DNA of 13,497 nucleotides. Origin: Coprinopsis marcescibilis. Taxonomy: Eukaryota > Basidiomycota > Agaricomycetes > Agaricales > Psathyrellaceae. The translations under genes and the position numbers were made by a program. The number at the start of each line of letters is the position of its first letter. Position 1 is the stretch's first letter. The notes beneath the pieces were generated by a model. The model was not told where the DNA came from. It was given only the letters and a program-made list of their open reading frames with translations, and ran no database searches. The DNA lies in NCBI GenBank assembly GCA_004369085.1, contig ML210360.1:34732-48228 (forward strand), written 5' to 3'. Of this stretch, positions 1 through 9,350 are shown piece by piece.

Positions 1-1510
1 ATCCTATTAATAGAACGTGATCAGCCAAATATAATCCACTGAACAGGGGCAGCAAAAACGAAACGCACCTCGCACTCGTTGAAGATGTTGATGACCGAGC
101 GACCACCGCAGAAGATCTCGGAGAAGTACTCGTCGATGGCGCGCTTGGAATCGCCAACGGCGGGCACATACTTGATGACGACGACGTGGTCGGGGTGCTC
201 GCCTTTATCCTTGGGGGAACCTTTCTCGTTGAGCTCGGGGGCCTTGAAGAGGAGTCGGTTAGCAGCGACCATATCGTCGACGACGCTGCTCTTGCTGATC
301 TCCTTGCTCCTGAACTGGCGCTCGGCGGACAGGTTGTGGCCATCGTTGTTGCCGAGATGGTTGTAGGAGGCGATAGAGAGGGGCTTGATACCGGCGTTGA
401 CGAGGAACTCGGCGAGGACCGACTTGAGCTTGGTCTGGCCGGACTTGAGGTCATCACCACCGATGAAGGACTTTTCGCGCTCGGCGAGCTCGATGGCACC
501 AGGGACAAAGGTGTTCTGGGGCGCACCGTTCACGAAGGGCTCGCCCTCGAGGATGGCGGCGACGGCGAAGATGGTGGAGGGGGACACCTCTTCGTGGGAG
601 GTCTTGATGGCGTTCAAGAGGTTGTCGGCGGTATCGTTGACGCCAGGGATGATGTCGGCGAATCGCTCAGTGTTGGCGGTCCAGAAGACGATAACGCGAT
701 CGAGCTCGTTGTCCTGCTTGAACTTGCGGATGTCGGCGCGGATGTGCTCGAGGTGGGCTTGTTTGTCCTGGCCGGGGATGACGTTATCAGCGCGGGCTTC
801 CTGGTTGGCGGCGATAAAGTCGGGGTAGTAGATGGAAGGGAGAGGCTTTCCGAGCAGGGCCATGTACGGAGCGACCTGGCGCTGGAGGTCATAGTCGAGG
901 ACCTTGGAGCGGGTCATAGCCTTCTCCATCGGGACGGCAGAGATGTCCCAGCCACCCAATACGAGGTCATTGGGGTGGACCATGGGCAGAAGCTCAGAGA
1001 CGGGGACATGGATATCCTTGCCAGTGGTGGAATCGATGCCGAGACGGAAAGTAGAGGCACGAAGGAGGGAACCGATGTAGTTGGGGGTCTCGAGACCGTT
1101 CTTCGTGTTCCAGGTGATCTGATGACGGTTGGCAAGAATGGTCGCAGACAAAGTCGAACCGTTGTTACCACCAATACCGATCATCATGAGACTATAGGAT
1201 ATTCATAAGAAAACGTACCGCCAAGAGAAGATGTGGAGGAAAATGCTTACCCAGTCTTAGAGACCTTGCGTTCGGTCTGGAACTCGTATTCTTCGATGGT
1301 GGGGGTAACGATGTACTTGCCATTATCGACAACCACTGTGGTACCACGGTTGACGAATTTGGCGGTGATATGCTCGTCAGTGAATGAAGTGTTCTCGGAC
1401 TGAACAGCGATGGCGTGTTCACGACGAGCAGCGGTGGGATGAACGGGCACGACAGACTCAAGCTGGGAGTCAGGGGTGTTGTACCCAGAGGAGACAGTAG
1501 GGGCAGCCAT
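1..1510 (-). CDS. INO1: Inositol-3-phosphate synthase (myo-inositol-1-phosphate synthase), C-terminus beyond left edge
   Basis: This enzyme converts glucose-6-phosphate to inositol-3-phosphate using NAD; it is the committed cytosolic step of inositol and phosphatidylinositol synthesis. Exons are 1510-1251, 1191-69 and a third starting at position 3 and leaving the window. Intron 1 (1250-1192) has GTAAGC/ATAG ends, and intron 2 (68-4) has GTGCGT/ATAG ends. Both joins restore conserved sequence: [11 protein letters not shown] at the first and NECE-D at the second. Visible hallmarks are the NAD-binding GIGGNNGST (residues 92-100), [51 protein letters not shown] and [11 protein letters not shown]. 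The first two exons give 461 codons with no frame break. Fungal homologues are about 530 residues, so some 70-80 are missing at the left. I chose the ATG at 1510 rather than an in-frame one at 1558, because the family's N-terminus begins here. The family assignment is secure. Confidence 0.97.
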
Positions 1511-1548
1511 TGAATAGATAGTTGAGTTAATGGTTGGGTAAATTGGAG

Positions 1549-1632
1549 TTAAAAACAATAGAGATGATCGGCAGAAGAGCGTTTAGATCCTCTATGAGTG
1601 TTGTGGGATGAGCAGAGCTGGTTTGAGTACAT
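1549..1632 (-). promoter_or_regulatory. Upstream ORF in the INO1 leader (27 codons)
   Basis: An ATG at 1632 in the presumed leader opens a 27-codon frame ending in TAA at 1551-1549, 38 bases before the INO1 start. The base at -3 is T, a weak start context, so most ribosomes would probably scan past. The peptide resembles nothing I know. It lies downstream of the TATA box and I see no leader intron that would remove it. Confidence 0.4.
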
Positions 1633-1747
1633 GCAAGGGTTGCAAGTAACTCGAAAAGTTGAGGTTGTCGAAACCTAGCAAGTAAAGAGGTGAAGACGAG
1701 GGAAGATGGCAGAACTCTGTTGTGGATTACAGCCGGACTTGCGGGGG

Positions 1748-1755
1748 CTTATATA
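1748..1755 (-). promoter_or_regulatory. TATA box of INO1
   Basis: Read on the minus strand, TATATAAG lies 238 bases upstream of the INO1 ATG. Transcription would then begin near 1700-1720 and give a leader of roughly 200 bases. The leader is pyrimidine-rich just below the box, as in many fungal promoters. I found no copy of the yeast inositol-response core CATGTG near it, so inositol control of the yeast type cannot be claimed. Confidence 0.6.
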
Positions 1756-2323
1756 GGCGGACGACGGTGAGATTGCAGTTGTTTGTGAGGGAGCAGAAAA
1801 GCAAGGCTGATACCGCCGCGATCACAAAATGTCCCTTTTTTTATGTCACCATCAATACATTCCAAGTCCGGCCAACGATTTCATATGGTGCCAGAATGCA
1901 CAATTTTCAGATTACACGCCTTCCTCCGGATAGCTTACTGATAAGATTGTATGTAACCGCTACCGATGCAACACTACCGCATCGATACACTTCTCAGGAA
2001 TCGTAACCCTCAAAACCCCCTTCCACCAGTATTCCATCCCACTGCAGCCCAAATAGGGCTGTGATCAGCAAAAAACATGCGACTTTCCTTACTTGGCAGG
2101 CAAAACATCTGATCCTTGGACGCTGCCGAGGCGAATTTCAAACCTAGAAACGCATGAGGCAGCAACAAACAGTAGAAGTGCACTGCAGCGAATAGTACAA
2201 TAGCGTGCGCCGCTTCATTCCGTCGAGTCCGGCTAAATTCTCTCAATGTTTTGGGGCAGCTAGTGCAATGCCGAGGCGTTTAGACATTTCGATGAAGAAG
2301 GGACGGATAACTTTTTGGGGGAC

Positions 2324-2361
2324 GCAACGAGGCTCATTCTAACGTGAGCTTGCCTCGTTGC
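2324..2361. repeat. Inverted repeat, 9-bp perfect outer arms
   Basis: GCAACGAGG at 2324-2332 is matched by CCTCGTTGC at 2353-2361. An inner CTCA/TGAG pair (2333-2336 and 2345-2348) extends the hairpin, with a four-base bulge (CTTG) on the right arm and an eight-base loop. No gene flanks it closely. Its function is unknown; it could be a protein-binding site or the end of a small decayed element. Confidence 0.5.
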
Positions 2362-3048
2362 AAGCCTTTTTGGTTCGGAAGTCGAACGGCCGATCATCGT
2401 TGCTTGTGTTTCGGATGAAGTTGCATGAAGTCATTTCAGTCCGTGGGATTGCAATGCGGCGTAGAACGACGAGAGAAACAAGGGTTCAGAAGGAACTCCG
2501 TATTATTACTCATGGGTTATTCCTCTACTCCATGTATAAGTCAAGCGCTTAAATATATCAATAGGTCTTGAAGCCACTGATTGACACCGATTATTACTTT
2601 ATCGCATTCATTTAGTGGAGTGACGTCGCCGTTAACTCCAGCCCACTGAAACCCCGCAGCCTATGGACGCATACCGATGGTTTATGACGCTATATCGCTA
2701 CACCCAGAGGTCTCTTCGTCTCAATCTGTTTAACCAGGTTGCACCGAAAATAGCGAGGCGCCGTGACCTCAACGACGGTGATCTTTGCAGCTTATTTAGC
2801 ACAACAACTACCGTATAGTGTCCTATCAAATAACAGCACCTTCATCCATAATTCATTAACAATATTTACCCACTCCTTCGCTCCATTCCATATAAACTTA
2901 CGAAAATATTCTCAAGTGTCTGGAACAACTTGCCTTCTTTTTCTCGCGTCTTCCACCGCGAATATTCTTTATTATGTAAAACTTGACTGCAATTGGTACC
3001 AAGAGATGGGACGTATGGTCCATGCCTTCTTTTAGCTAGGGTCCCGAC

Positions 3049-3063
3049 CCTCCGAGTCGGAGG
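3049..3063. repeat. Short inverted repeat, 7-bp arms
   Basis: CCTCCGA-G-TCGGAGG is a perfect inverted repeat around a single central base. Such compact symmetry suits a dimeric DNA-binding protein; fungal Zn2Cys6 factors often bind CGG/CCG half-sites, and CCG...CGG is present here. No nearby gene is identified, so any role is inference. Confidence 0.35.
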
Positions 3064-4183
3064 AGGCCTGCCTTGCCTTCTTTTTTTTGATCCAAGGCAT
3101 CCAATTCAGCCATCCAACCTCGTACTCCGTTTCTCGGGACACCCCATTTCCATCCTTACGAACACCTCCCAAATCTATCTATTCATTTAAGCCAGCCACC
3201 CATTCCGAGTTTCTATTGAATTGTAACCCCATTTCTCCGCCAATTGCGTGAGTGTGGGTTTAACGGACGAACTGGATGGGTGTTGACGGCAGTGCAGTTC
3301 CCAAGTGGGAGGGTGATGTGTAGGGTCTTCGGAATCCGCATCGAAGATGTGGTATAGGGACGTATCCGAGATGTTCAGCGAGATTGCGGGTGGGATTCGA
3401 CGGTTGCTCTGGTGTCTGCGGATACTCTAACGCTGCCGTATGTGCCTGAATTAGTACAGTGCCGATACTATCTATGATCTCGCCGTCGTCTCTTATCTAT
3501 ATGGACGATATTTGGAGCACGCGTGCTGTGAGTCTATGACGGTGACTCGCCTCGTGTATCGGCTCTATGCCAGCAGCAGACCCGCGGGTCACCTCACTCA
3601 GAGCAAATTAATTACACCAGATATATACGCGATTACCAGCATGTTATCATGTAAGTAGGTTATAACTGCTAGGGTAATGGATTCTATCCGAGTCCGTGCA
3701 TCGACATACACCAGCATTGTTCCATCCGTCCCTTACTAAGCACCACTACTAGTATTCCGTCCGACCGTTCTCATGCACACAGAAACGAGGCGCTTCTTTC
3801 TCATAGTTGCGCTGCGTGGATCCCCTTGAAGCTACATTCCCGATTCGGCCTCTATTCCAAGCGCACGACGAAACAACATGAGGCGAAGCCTCCAAATCGA
3901 CATGATATCCAATATCCGGATTCGTACTCCACACTCTCACCCTTCCATCCGACATCGAAAATTTTCAAAGCCACTGAGAAAGTCGGAAACGCTCTGAGAG
4001 TCGGAGGCGTTCTTCCCGGTGCCGAGAAAAGCCCCCACTTTAGATTTACTTGCATACGATATAGAATGAAATTGATACACTTTCAACACTTGCAGTTCAA
4101 AGACGGAAACAGCCAAGTGTCCCACTAATTCTTTTACGCGATATTCAGACCCTTACAGACATTATAATGAACACAAAGTCCAA

Positions 4184-4202
4184 GCGACATGCGCCATGTC
4201 GC
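4184..4202. repeat. Inverted repeat, 8-bp arms with 3-base spacer
   Basis: GCGACATG (4184-4191) and CATGTCGC (4195-4202) are exact inverted copies around CGC. The site stands alone in the gene-free stretch. No flanking terminal repeat or target duplication was seen. Confidence 0.45.
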
Positions 4203-4334
4203 CTCATGACCGGTCTCATCCCACAACTCAATACCCGCACAAATGTCCTGACTCCTGACCCACCTGACCGCCCGACAAATCCCTTAACACCTTAAGCTCC
4301 TGTGTTCTTTGCCTAGATAGCCTACGGTAGCAAA

Positions 4335-4358
4335 ACCAATATCAATACCAATACCAAT
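4335..4358 (+). repeat. Hexamer array ACCAAT x4, with three CCAAT boxes
   Basis: Four head-to-tail hexamers read ACCAAT, ATCAAT, ACCAAT, ACCAAT. Three contain the CCAAT core (4336, 4348, 4354) recognised by the fungal Hap2/3/5 complex. The array lies about 120 bases before a weak open frame starting at 4478 that I do not accept as a gene. It could be a real promoter element or simply a short microsatellite. Confidence 0.45.
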
Positions 4359-4488
4359 AGTTCATTGTTTCCCGACACCTGTGACACCACTACATAGTAC
4401 ATACGCCACACATTAGAAGTTTCCATCCGTCGCTTTCCTGAACTGTTCAAGCAACGAGGCAGACACACCTGTACCCAATGACCTCAGC

Positions 4489-4519
4489 CTCTTCTTCTTC
4501 TTCTTCACCACCACCACCA
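4489..4519 (+). repeat. Trinucleotide microsatellites (TCT)n then (CCA)n
   Basis: A run of CTT/TCT triplets passes directly into a run of CCA triplets. In one frame they read as serines followed by prolines. That explains the protein-like look of the 98-codon frame here, which is otherwise unconvincing. Confidence 0.6.
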
Positions 4520-5227
4520 TTCGCTCAATTGAAAATGATGGGTAGAATTGAATTGAATCATCAACACAACAGACGTCGACATTTCATATCAGATAACGAC
4601 TTGACGCAACTTGTGCCATGTCTAATCTCTAGTCCGTTCAATTTCAGGGTCTGGTTTCGCAAGAAGGGGTCAGCAACCCGATCCTCAATAAGCCTTGTTC
4701 GCGGTTCAGCTGTAGGTACTCTCTCTCCTTCGTGGTCAGCCATCATACTCGCTTTCACAGATATCAAACGGTGACACCGGTTATCCACCATGAACGCCGT
4801 ACTACTGTGTACTACTAGAGGCTTGGCGGAATGTTCGTTGCCCGAATCATATTTTAGCCCCTGAGTATATTACATACCAGAGTACAATTATGTCCTACAT
4901 TCTGAGTTGAATGGGTCGACGCTGTTTGAGACGCAGGGCGCTTGTTTTTTACCTCGCCAACTTCCAAGGGAGTCCCAGCCGATGTAGCTCAGCCTCCAGG
5001 CGAGATAATTGAGACTTCTAACTGTCATTACGATTGAATGTGATACGTTCAACCCGAGAGCCGCACCACCAGACGAGGCACACCAATTGCAAGTACATAA
5101 TTTAATTAACCAAGCATCGATAATGACTCAAGTGAGCCGAGGTGAGGACACAGGATCCATACGGCTCCTCCCTGTTGCATATAGGGTAAACGGAAAGAAA
5201 GTACAGTGTTCTACACCGTCATTGAGA

Positions 5228-5274
5228 CATTTGTCATTTGCCATTTGTCATTTGTCATTGGCCATTTGTCATTT
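5228..5274 (+). repeat. 7-base tandem repeat, about 6.7 copies
   Basis: The unit is CATTTGT. Successive copies read CATTTGT, CATTTGC, CATTTGT, CATTTGT, CATTGGC, CATTTGT and a partial CATTT. The period is exactly 7 with two variant copies. It lies in the gene-free stretch and is probably a slippage-prone mini-array. Confidence 0.85.
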
Positions 5275-5307
5275 ACTGATACATACATAGTACCAGACAC
5301 CTGCCCA

Positions 5308-5324
5308 GCTCTGCTTTGCAGAGC
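5308..5324. repeat. Short hairpin, 7-bp arms with TTT loop
   Basis: GCTCTGC and GCAGAGC are perfect inverted copies around TTT, 34 bases after the CATTTGT array. No gene adjoins it. Confidence 0.4.
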
Positions 5325-6950
5325 CTGACGACAGAGTCGGGGATCGGGATGGGTAATTAACCATCTATTCGAGCTCCATCCAGTTTTAACCCCTTAACCT
5401 GCGGCCTTGTTCTTGGGACGCGTTTCATATTGGATAATTTGGGTTTTGAGAACTGACATTGAGCATGTACGATACGATAGCATCAGGCTACTCGCGATCG
5501 GACCGTGTCAGCCAAGTACCGCCGGGAGATCATATACGGCTTCCCCACGTGTGCAAACGGCCGATTAACCAACTTGGTAGTTTGAAGAGTTTCGCAAAAC
5601 AAGGACAGAAATTGGATGTTGAATCCCGCTTGGACAACGGACTTGGAGATCTACGACTTGAGGGGAGGTGGAAACTGGTGGGAACGATAGGTATTGCGGC
5701 CATCTTCATTATCTTGCAATCGACAATTCAATAATCAATTGTGCATATAGGCGCTTAGTATTAGTACATGACATCGCATGTATTATACTATATAATTAGA
5801 ACTTACCATTCAAAGGCAGGTACGGTAATCGGCGAGGTAGTCGAGCACTAGGTCAACCTTTCACATCTCAAACATTTCAACACCTGTAGGCCGACGCAGG
5901 CAGCATGTGTTAATATCTAACAGGGCGTCCTTCACAACTTGCCACTTCCCTCCAATAATCAACTACGACTCCCAATTGCCCATTCAATCAAGAACCCCGT
6001 CATCCCAAACTTCCACGAACGTAAGCGATAAGCAAGCCACAAAAAACCTTAAACCCAAAGCCCTCGTTACACCACCTCCGAAGCCCCTCGCAGTCCCACA
6101 CACCTCCAAGAAGACCTACACTTACATACACAACTGCTTACCCTACCACAGCCAGACGTTAATTCTTCCTCCCTGCCGTAACATGATCCAGATTCCTCGA
6201 CCTACATATTCCCCTGCAATCCCCGTCCCTCTTTCAACCTTCCGATTGAGAGATGAAACAAGGAACTCGGTCCGAAAAGGTCTCTCCACCGTGTCTCCAA
6301 CTTGCCCAGCGGGCCACTGGCAGCTATAGACCCACCACAAACTGCACAACCGGACCTTTTCGCCCTCGGACGCCCAAAGACACCGGTCAAACAATTGAAT
6401 CGCGCGAAATTCCACACGACATGCACTTTACCTTACCCAAACGAAACACTAGCGGTGTACAGACCAGATTCTGTCATCATCCCAACGGTCAACTTCACCG
6501 GACAGCCAACTAACACACGGCGATGAATCGGAACTCTTCCAACTTCCAACCGAACAACAATCGGTAGGGTCACTGCATCGATACCACCAAGCCCCGTCAA
6601 TTTTTTCATGGGACTCTTCCGGGTCTCCGACAAGCCACCAACCCAACAACTCGGATACGAGCCCTCCAACCTTAAAAAAACACATTTAGCTGAACGCACA
6701 AGGAGCTGGGAAACCCAAAAAACTCGTGAGAATAGAGCGGGGGTGCGCAAAAACATGCGTATTAGATGTGAATAAAAATGATTATACGAAGGTCGAAACC
6801 CTAGTGCTGTGTCTGTCCTATATGTAGCTCAACCAATCCGTCCATTCATCGACAGACTCCTACCCAGCCTCCACCGCGGAAGCTGGTCCCACGCCAGCCC
6901 ACCCACCATCACCAAAAAGGTTCACAACCGCCAGTCTATACGGCGATGGC

Positions 6951-8714
6951 TTAGCCCTTGAGGCTGGTGGCCGCCTTGGGAGCAGGCGTCGACTCGGTGG
7001 GAGCCGCTGCACCCGCATCTGGCGCAGGCGGAGGTTTCGACATGGCCCCAAACGCTTCCCACAAGTTATTCGGCACCTGCGCAGCCATCGCCGCCTGCTC
7101 CTGCTCCAACAGCTTCTCCAGCTGCCCCTTATTCTCTGCCAAATACTTTTGCTCGTCCTGATATTGTAGCTGTGCCTCCCTGCGCTTCTGCTCTAGATAG
7201 GTAGGAGGGGCGACGCCACGGGGAGTCTGAGGGTTGTTGGAGAGCCCAAAGAGAGAGGACATGACGCTGACGGATACACCGGGCTGTTGTGCTTTCCACC
7301 TTTCCACATGTCGTGCTTTGGCTTCGGCTTCGGTTTTGGCGTATTCTATTGGAATTTCCTTGCCTTCGTAGGCTTTTAGAATTGGTCGGATGTCTTCTGG
7401 TTTATAGATTCCGATAGCTGTAGGCCGCAAGTCAGTAAGGTGACATCCATGTCGAAGAAGGGAACGCACATTCAAGGAAAGGGATCATGGCGATGAGACC
7501 CTTGTCCTTGGGGTCGCCCTTCCACTTCGGCACAAGGACAGCGTTTTCAGGTTGGAGACAGATATGTTCTGGGTCAGTGTCGAGCATGATGACCTTTGAA
7601 GGGTCGCGGTTGAGATATGAAAGATCCTGAACAACATCATAAGTATGCACTATCAGTCACCTCTAGCTTCAGTCTGCTTACCTTGACGATCTTGCCATTC
7701 AGTGATCTTGTATGTTCTCTGAATAGGCGGTGGACGACAAAGAAGTTGTAGCGGTCAAGCTTGTCTAGAATGGGTGCGGCGGTCTAGATGGATGATTAGA
7801 AACCGGCAGAGTCGAAGGGAATGTTGGTTCTTACGTAGCTAGGCTGTGCGGTGAAGACGACGACCTCGAAGAATTGTGAGATGTAAGCCAGGAAATAGTC
7901 AACACCCGGGCGTTTGGCTGTTCTCCAGCCGTGTTGACGCTGCAAAAGCTTGTCAGTTCCAACTCAATCAGCAATCATATCCTACGTACATCCCATGTTG
8001 ACGTAATAAGCAGGTCGTCCAAAGAGAGTACGAGTGTATATGGCTTTCCGTGTGGCGGCGGGTAGGGCGGAGGAAGCAGCTCGGGCCACGCGGGCTTGTT
8101 AAAGTACTGAAATAAACGGGTTAGGTTAAGGAGCAGGAGATATATGATAAGAACATACATCGAAAATGTCACCAAATCGCTCTGTTGTTCGACCCCATCT
8201 CGTTGACGGTGCTGTTTCAAGATTCTACACAATAGTCAATAACATGATCAAGGATATTAAAGATCGAGCAGCAACCTACCAGCTTCTTAGCTTTGAGTTC
8301 ATCCTCCTCCCAATCCCTGCCCAGGTAGACTCCGTACCCCAGCATACCACCAGCAAACAACGCCATCATTACCCGACCCATACCCTTGCGTCGCTTCTCC
8401 GTCGACATCGTATTGTCCCGAGAAGACCGCGCACCAGTCCTCTCCGTCTTCTCTTCAGCCTCTTCTGCGGGAGAGAAATCTAGGCTGGGTATCTTGGATG
8501 ACCCCGCAGCCAACGGGTCTGAGGACGATGACGCGATACCCTCCGGCGCTTTCCCCGTGTCGGTCTCGGATGGGGTTTTGGGGTCAGATTTCTGGCCTTT
8601 CGGCGCGTTTGGGGGGACCTGAGAGACCCATCGCACTCCTGGTACGATATGTCGGCGGGAAGAGGCGACGGAACGGGCGACGACGTTGAACATGAGGGCA
8701 CTCGACGACATCAT
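6951..8714 (-). CDS. TIM50: Mitochondrial import inner membrane translocase subunit Tim50
   Basis: Tim50 is the receptor of the TIM23 complex: anchored in the inner membrane, it binds presequences in the intermembrane space and helps keep the channel closed. Exons are 8714-8280, 8224-8159, 8106-7990, 7939-7835, 7783-7682, 7626-7470 and 7417-6951, giving 482 residues; the introns are 50-55 bases and every join keeps frame. An Arg/Ser-rich targeting region at 1-30 is followed by an acidic Ser/Pro linker, one membrane segment at about 112-132, the FCP1-like (NIF) domain at about 160-330, and a charged helix or coiled coil at about 395-440 with a Pro/Ala tail. Family marks include [50 protein letters not shown] and LDTDPEH. 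The phosphatase nucleophile Asp is Ser195 (SLDD in place of DxDx), as expected for a non-catalytic Tim50. Two adjacent ATGs (8714, 8711) could start it. Confidence 0.96.
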
Positions 8715-9350
8715 CGCTGGCCGACGCCAAAGTTTTCGGTCAAGACTGTTTGGCCTTGCTGGAATCAGGGGCTGTCGGACCCTGTGTCAAGCAGTGCCAA
8801 TCATCAACAGCCCCACCTCCGAGTCGTTCGGAGACCCTCTGTGACCTGGATCATAACCGCTCCAGTCGTATGCAGCATGACTTCGTCCGCCAATACTTGG
8901 ATCTACACACGCAACACGGGCTTTTAGTGCATTTTATCAGCTGATGTCGCGACATTCTTAGGGCAACATCGGAATTTCTACGGGAGGTGATTCAGAGCTT
9001 CTTGGTCGTTGTCTTTTGAGGTCTGAGGGCGTTTTGTGAGTCAACGGCCACCTCTTTTGTGAGATAGGAGACTAATACCAACATAACAGCCCCATTTATG
9101 AATCTCTTTCTCCTCGTTATATCCCAGTATTGCATATTCTATCCTCCTCACGTCCAGCTCGCTGGTGCAACCTTCAAGTTCAGGCCCGGAGTATAGTCGG
9201 GAACTCAAGAAGACTCTTATATCCAATAATATTCCCGCTTCTTTTCGGATTCTTGGCGAATACGCGCCTCTGTCTAAGACAAACGTTTAAAACGCCACGC
9301 TCCAAAGTCACCCTGCCTTCTCCCCGAATCTACGCTCATACTAACCAGTC
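8715..9350. promoter_or_regulatory. Divergent intergenic region between TIM50 and the CE16 esterase
   Basis: This 636-base stretch separates two divergent starts, so it should hold both promoters. On the esterase side a TATA-like TTATATCC lies at 9217-9224, overlapping a CCAAT at 9223-9227, about 130 bases before the ATG. No clear TATA was seen on the TIM50 side, which is usual for a housekeeping gene. An open frame near 8750-8944 has some cysteines but no recognisable domain or signal peptide, and I do not call it. Confidence 0.5.

Larger units (their letters stand above)
1761..6950. other. About 5.2 kb with no supportable gene
   Basis: Both strands were read for conserved motifs, tRNA boxes and splice-joined frames. 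Open frames here are under 145 codons, and none shows a recognisable domain, a convincing signal peptide or a codon pattern like the flanking genes. The left few hundred bases are upstream sequence of INO1 and the right end holds the 3' untranslated region of TIM50. Between them are a 7-base tandem repeat, a CCAAT array, scattered perfect inverted repeats and a tract poor in G on the plus strand; these are listed separately. The stretch could be long regulatory sequence, non-coding transcripts or a decayed insertion, and the sequence does not decide between them. Confidence 0.6.

Noticed and set aside
186..1208. 340-codon open frame on the plus strand antisense to INO1
   Set aside because: It mirrors the G/C-ending codon bias of INO1, which removes stop codons from the antisense frame. 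It is acidic and repetitive, has no domain, and crosses an INO1 exon-intron border.
2010..2246. 78-codon minus-strand frame with a hydrophobic stretch
   Set aside because: The N-terminus is basic and the hydrophobic region is interrupted by charged and aromatic residues. There is no homology I recognise and it lies in the INO1 upstream region.
3347..3430. Small frame of 27 codons beginning MWYRDVSEMF
   Set aside because: It looks protein-like and has a possible splice acceptor just upstream (TGTAG at 3322), but I could not find a supporting first exon or a known family.
4478..4774. 98-codon frame starting with Ser and Pro runs
   Set aside because: The runs come from trinucleotide microsatellites; the rest has no domain. 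A possible intron (4714-4787) does not lead to a recognisable product.
4979..5065. tRNA-like sequence with TAGCTCAG and GTTCAACCC boxes
   Set aside because: The acceptor ends do not pair and no anticodon stem forms, so the A- and B-box resemblance is chance.
5465..5734. Plus-strand frame of about 89 codons with a hydrophobic, tail-anchor-like end
   Set aside because: The last 17 or so residues are hydrophobic, but codons such as ATA are frequent, unlike the real genes here, and no domain is visible. It is worth a transcript check but not a call.
5907..6756. Several overlapping frames (up to 140 codons) on both strands
   Set aside because: The frames are low-complexity Pro/Thr/Ser translations of a skewed A+C tract, without domains or splice-consistent extension.
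8750..8944. 64-codon plus-strand frame with PCVKQC in the divergent promoter
   Set aside because: The cysteine spacing does not fit CFEM or another domain, and there is no signal peptide.
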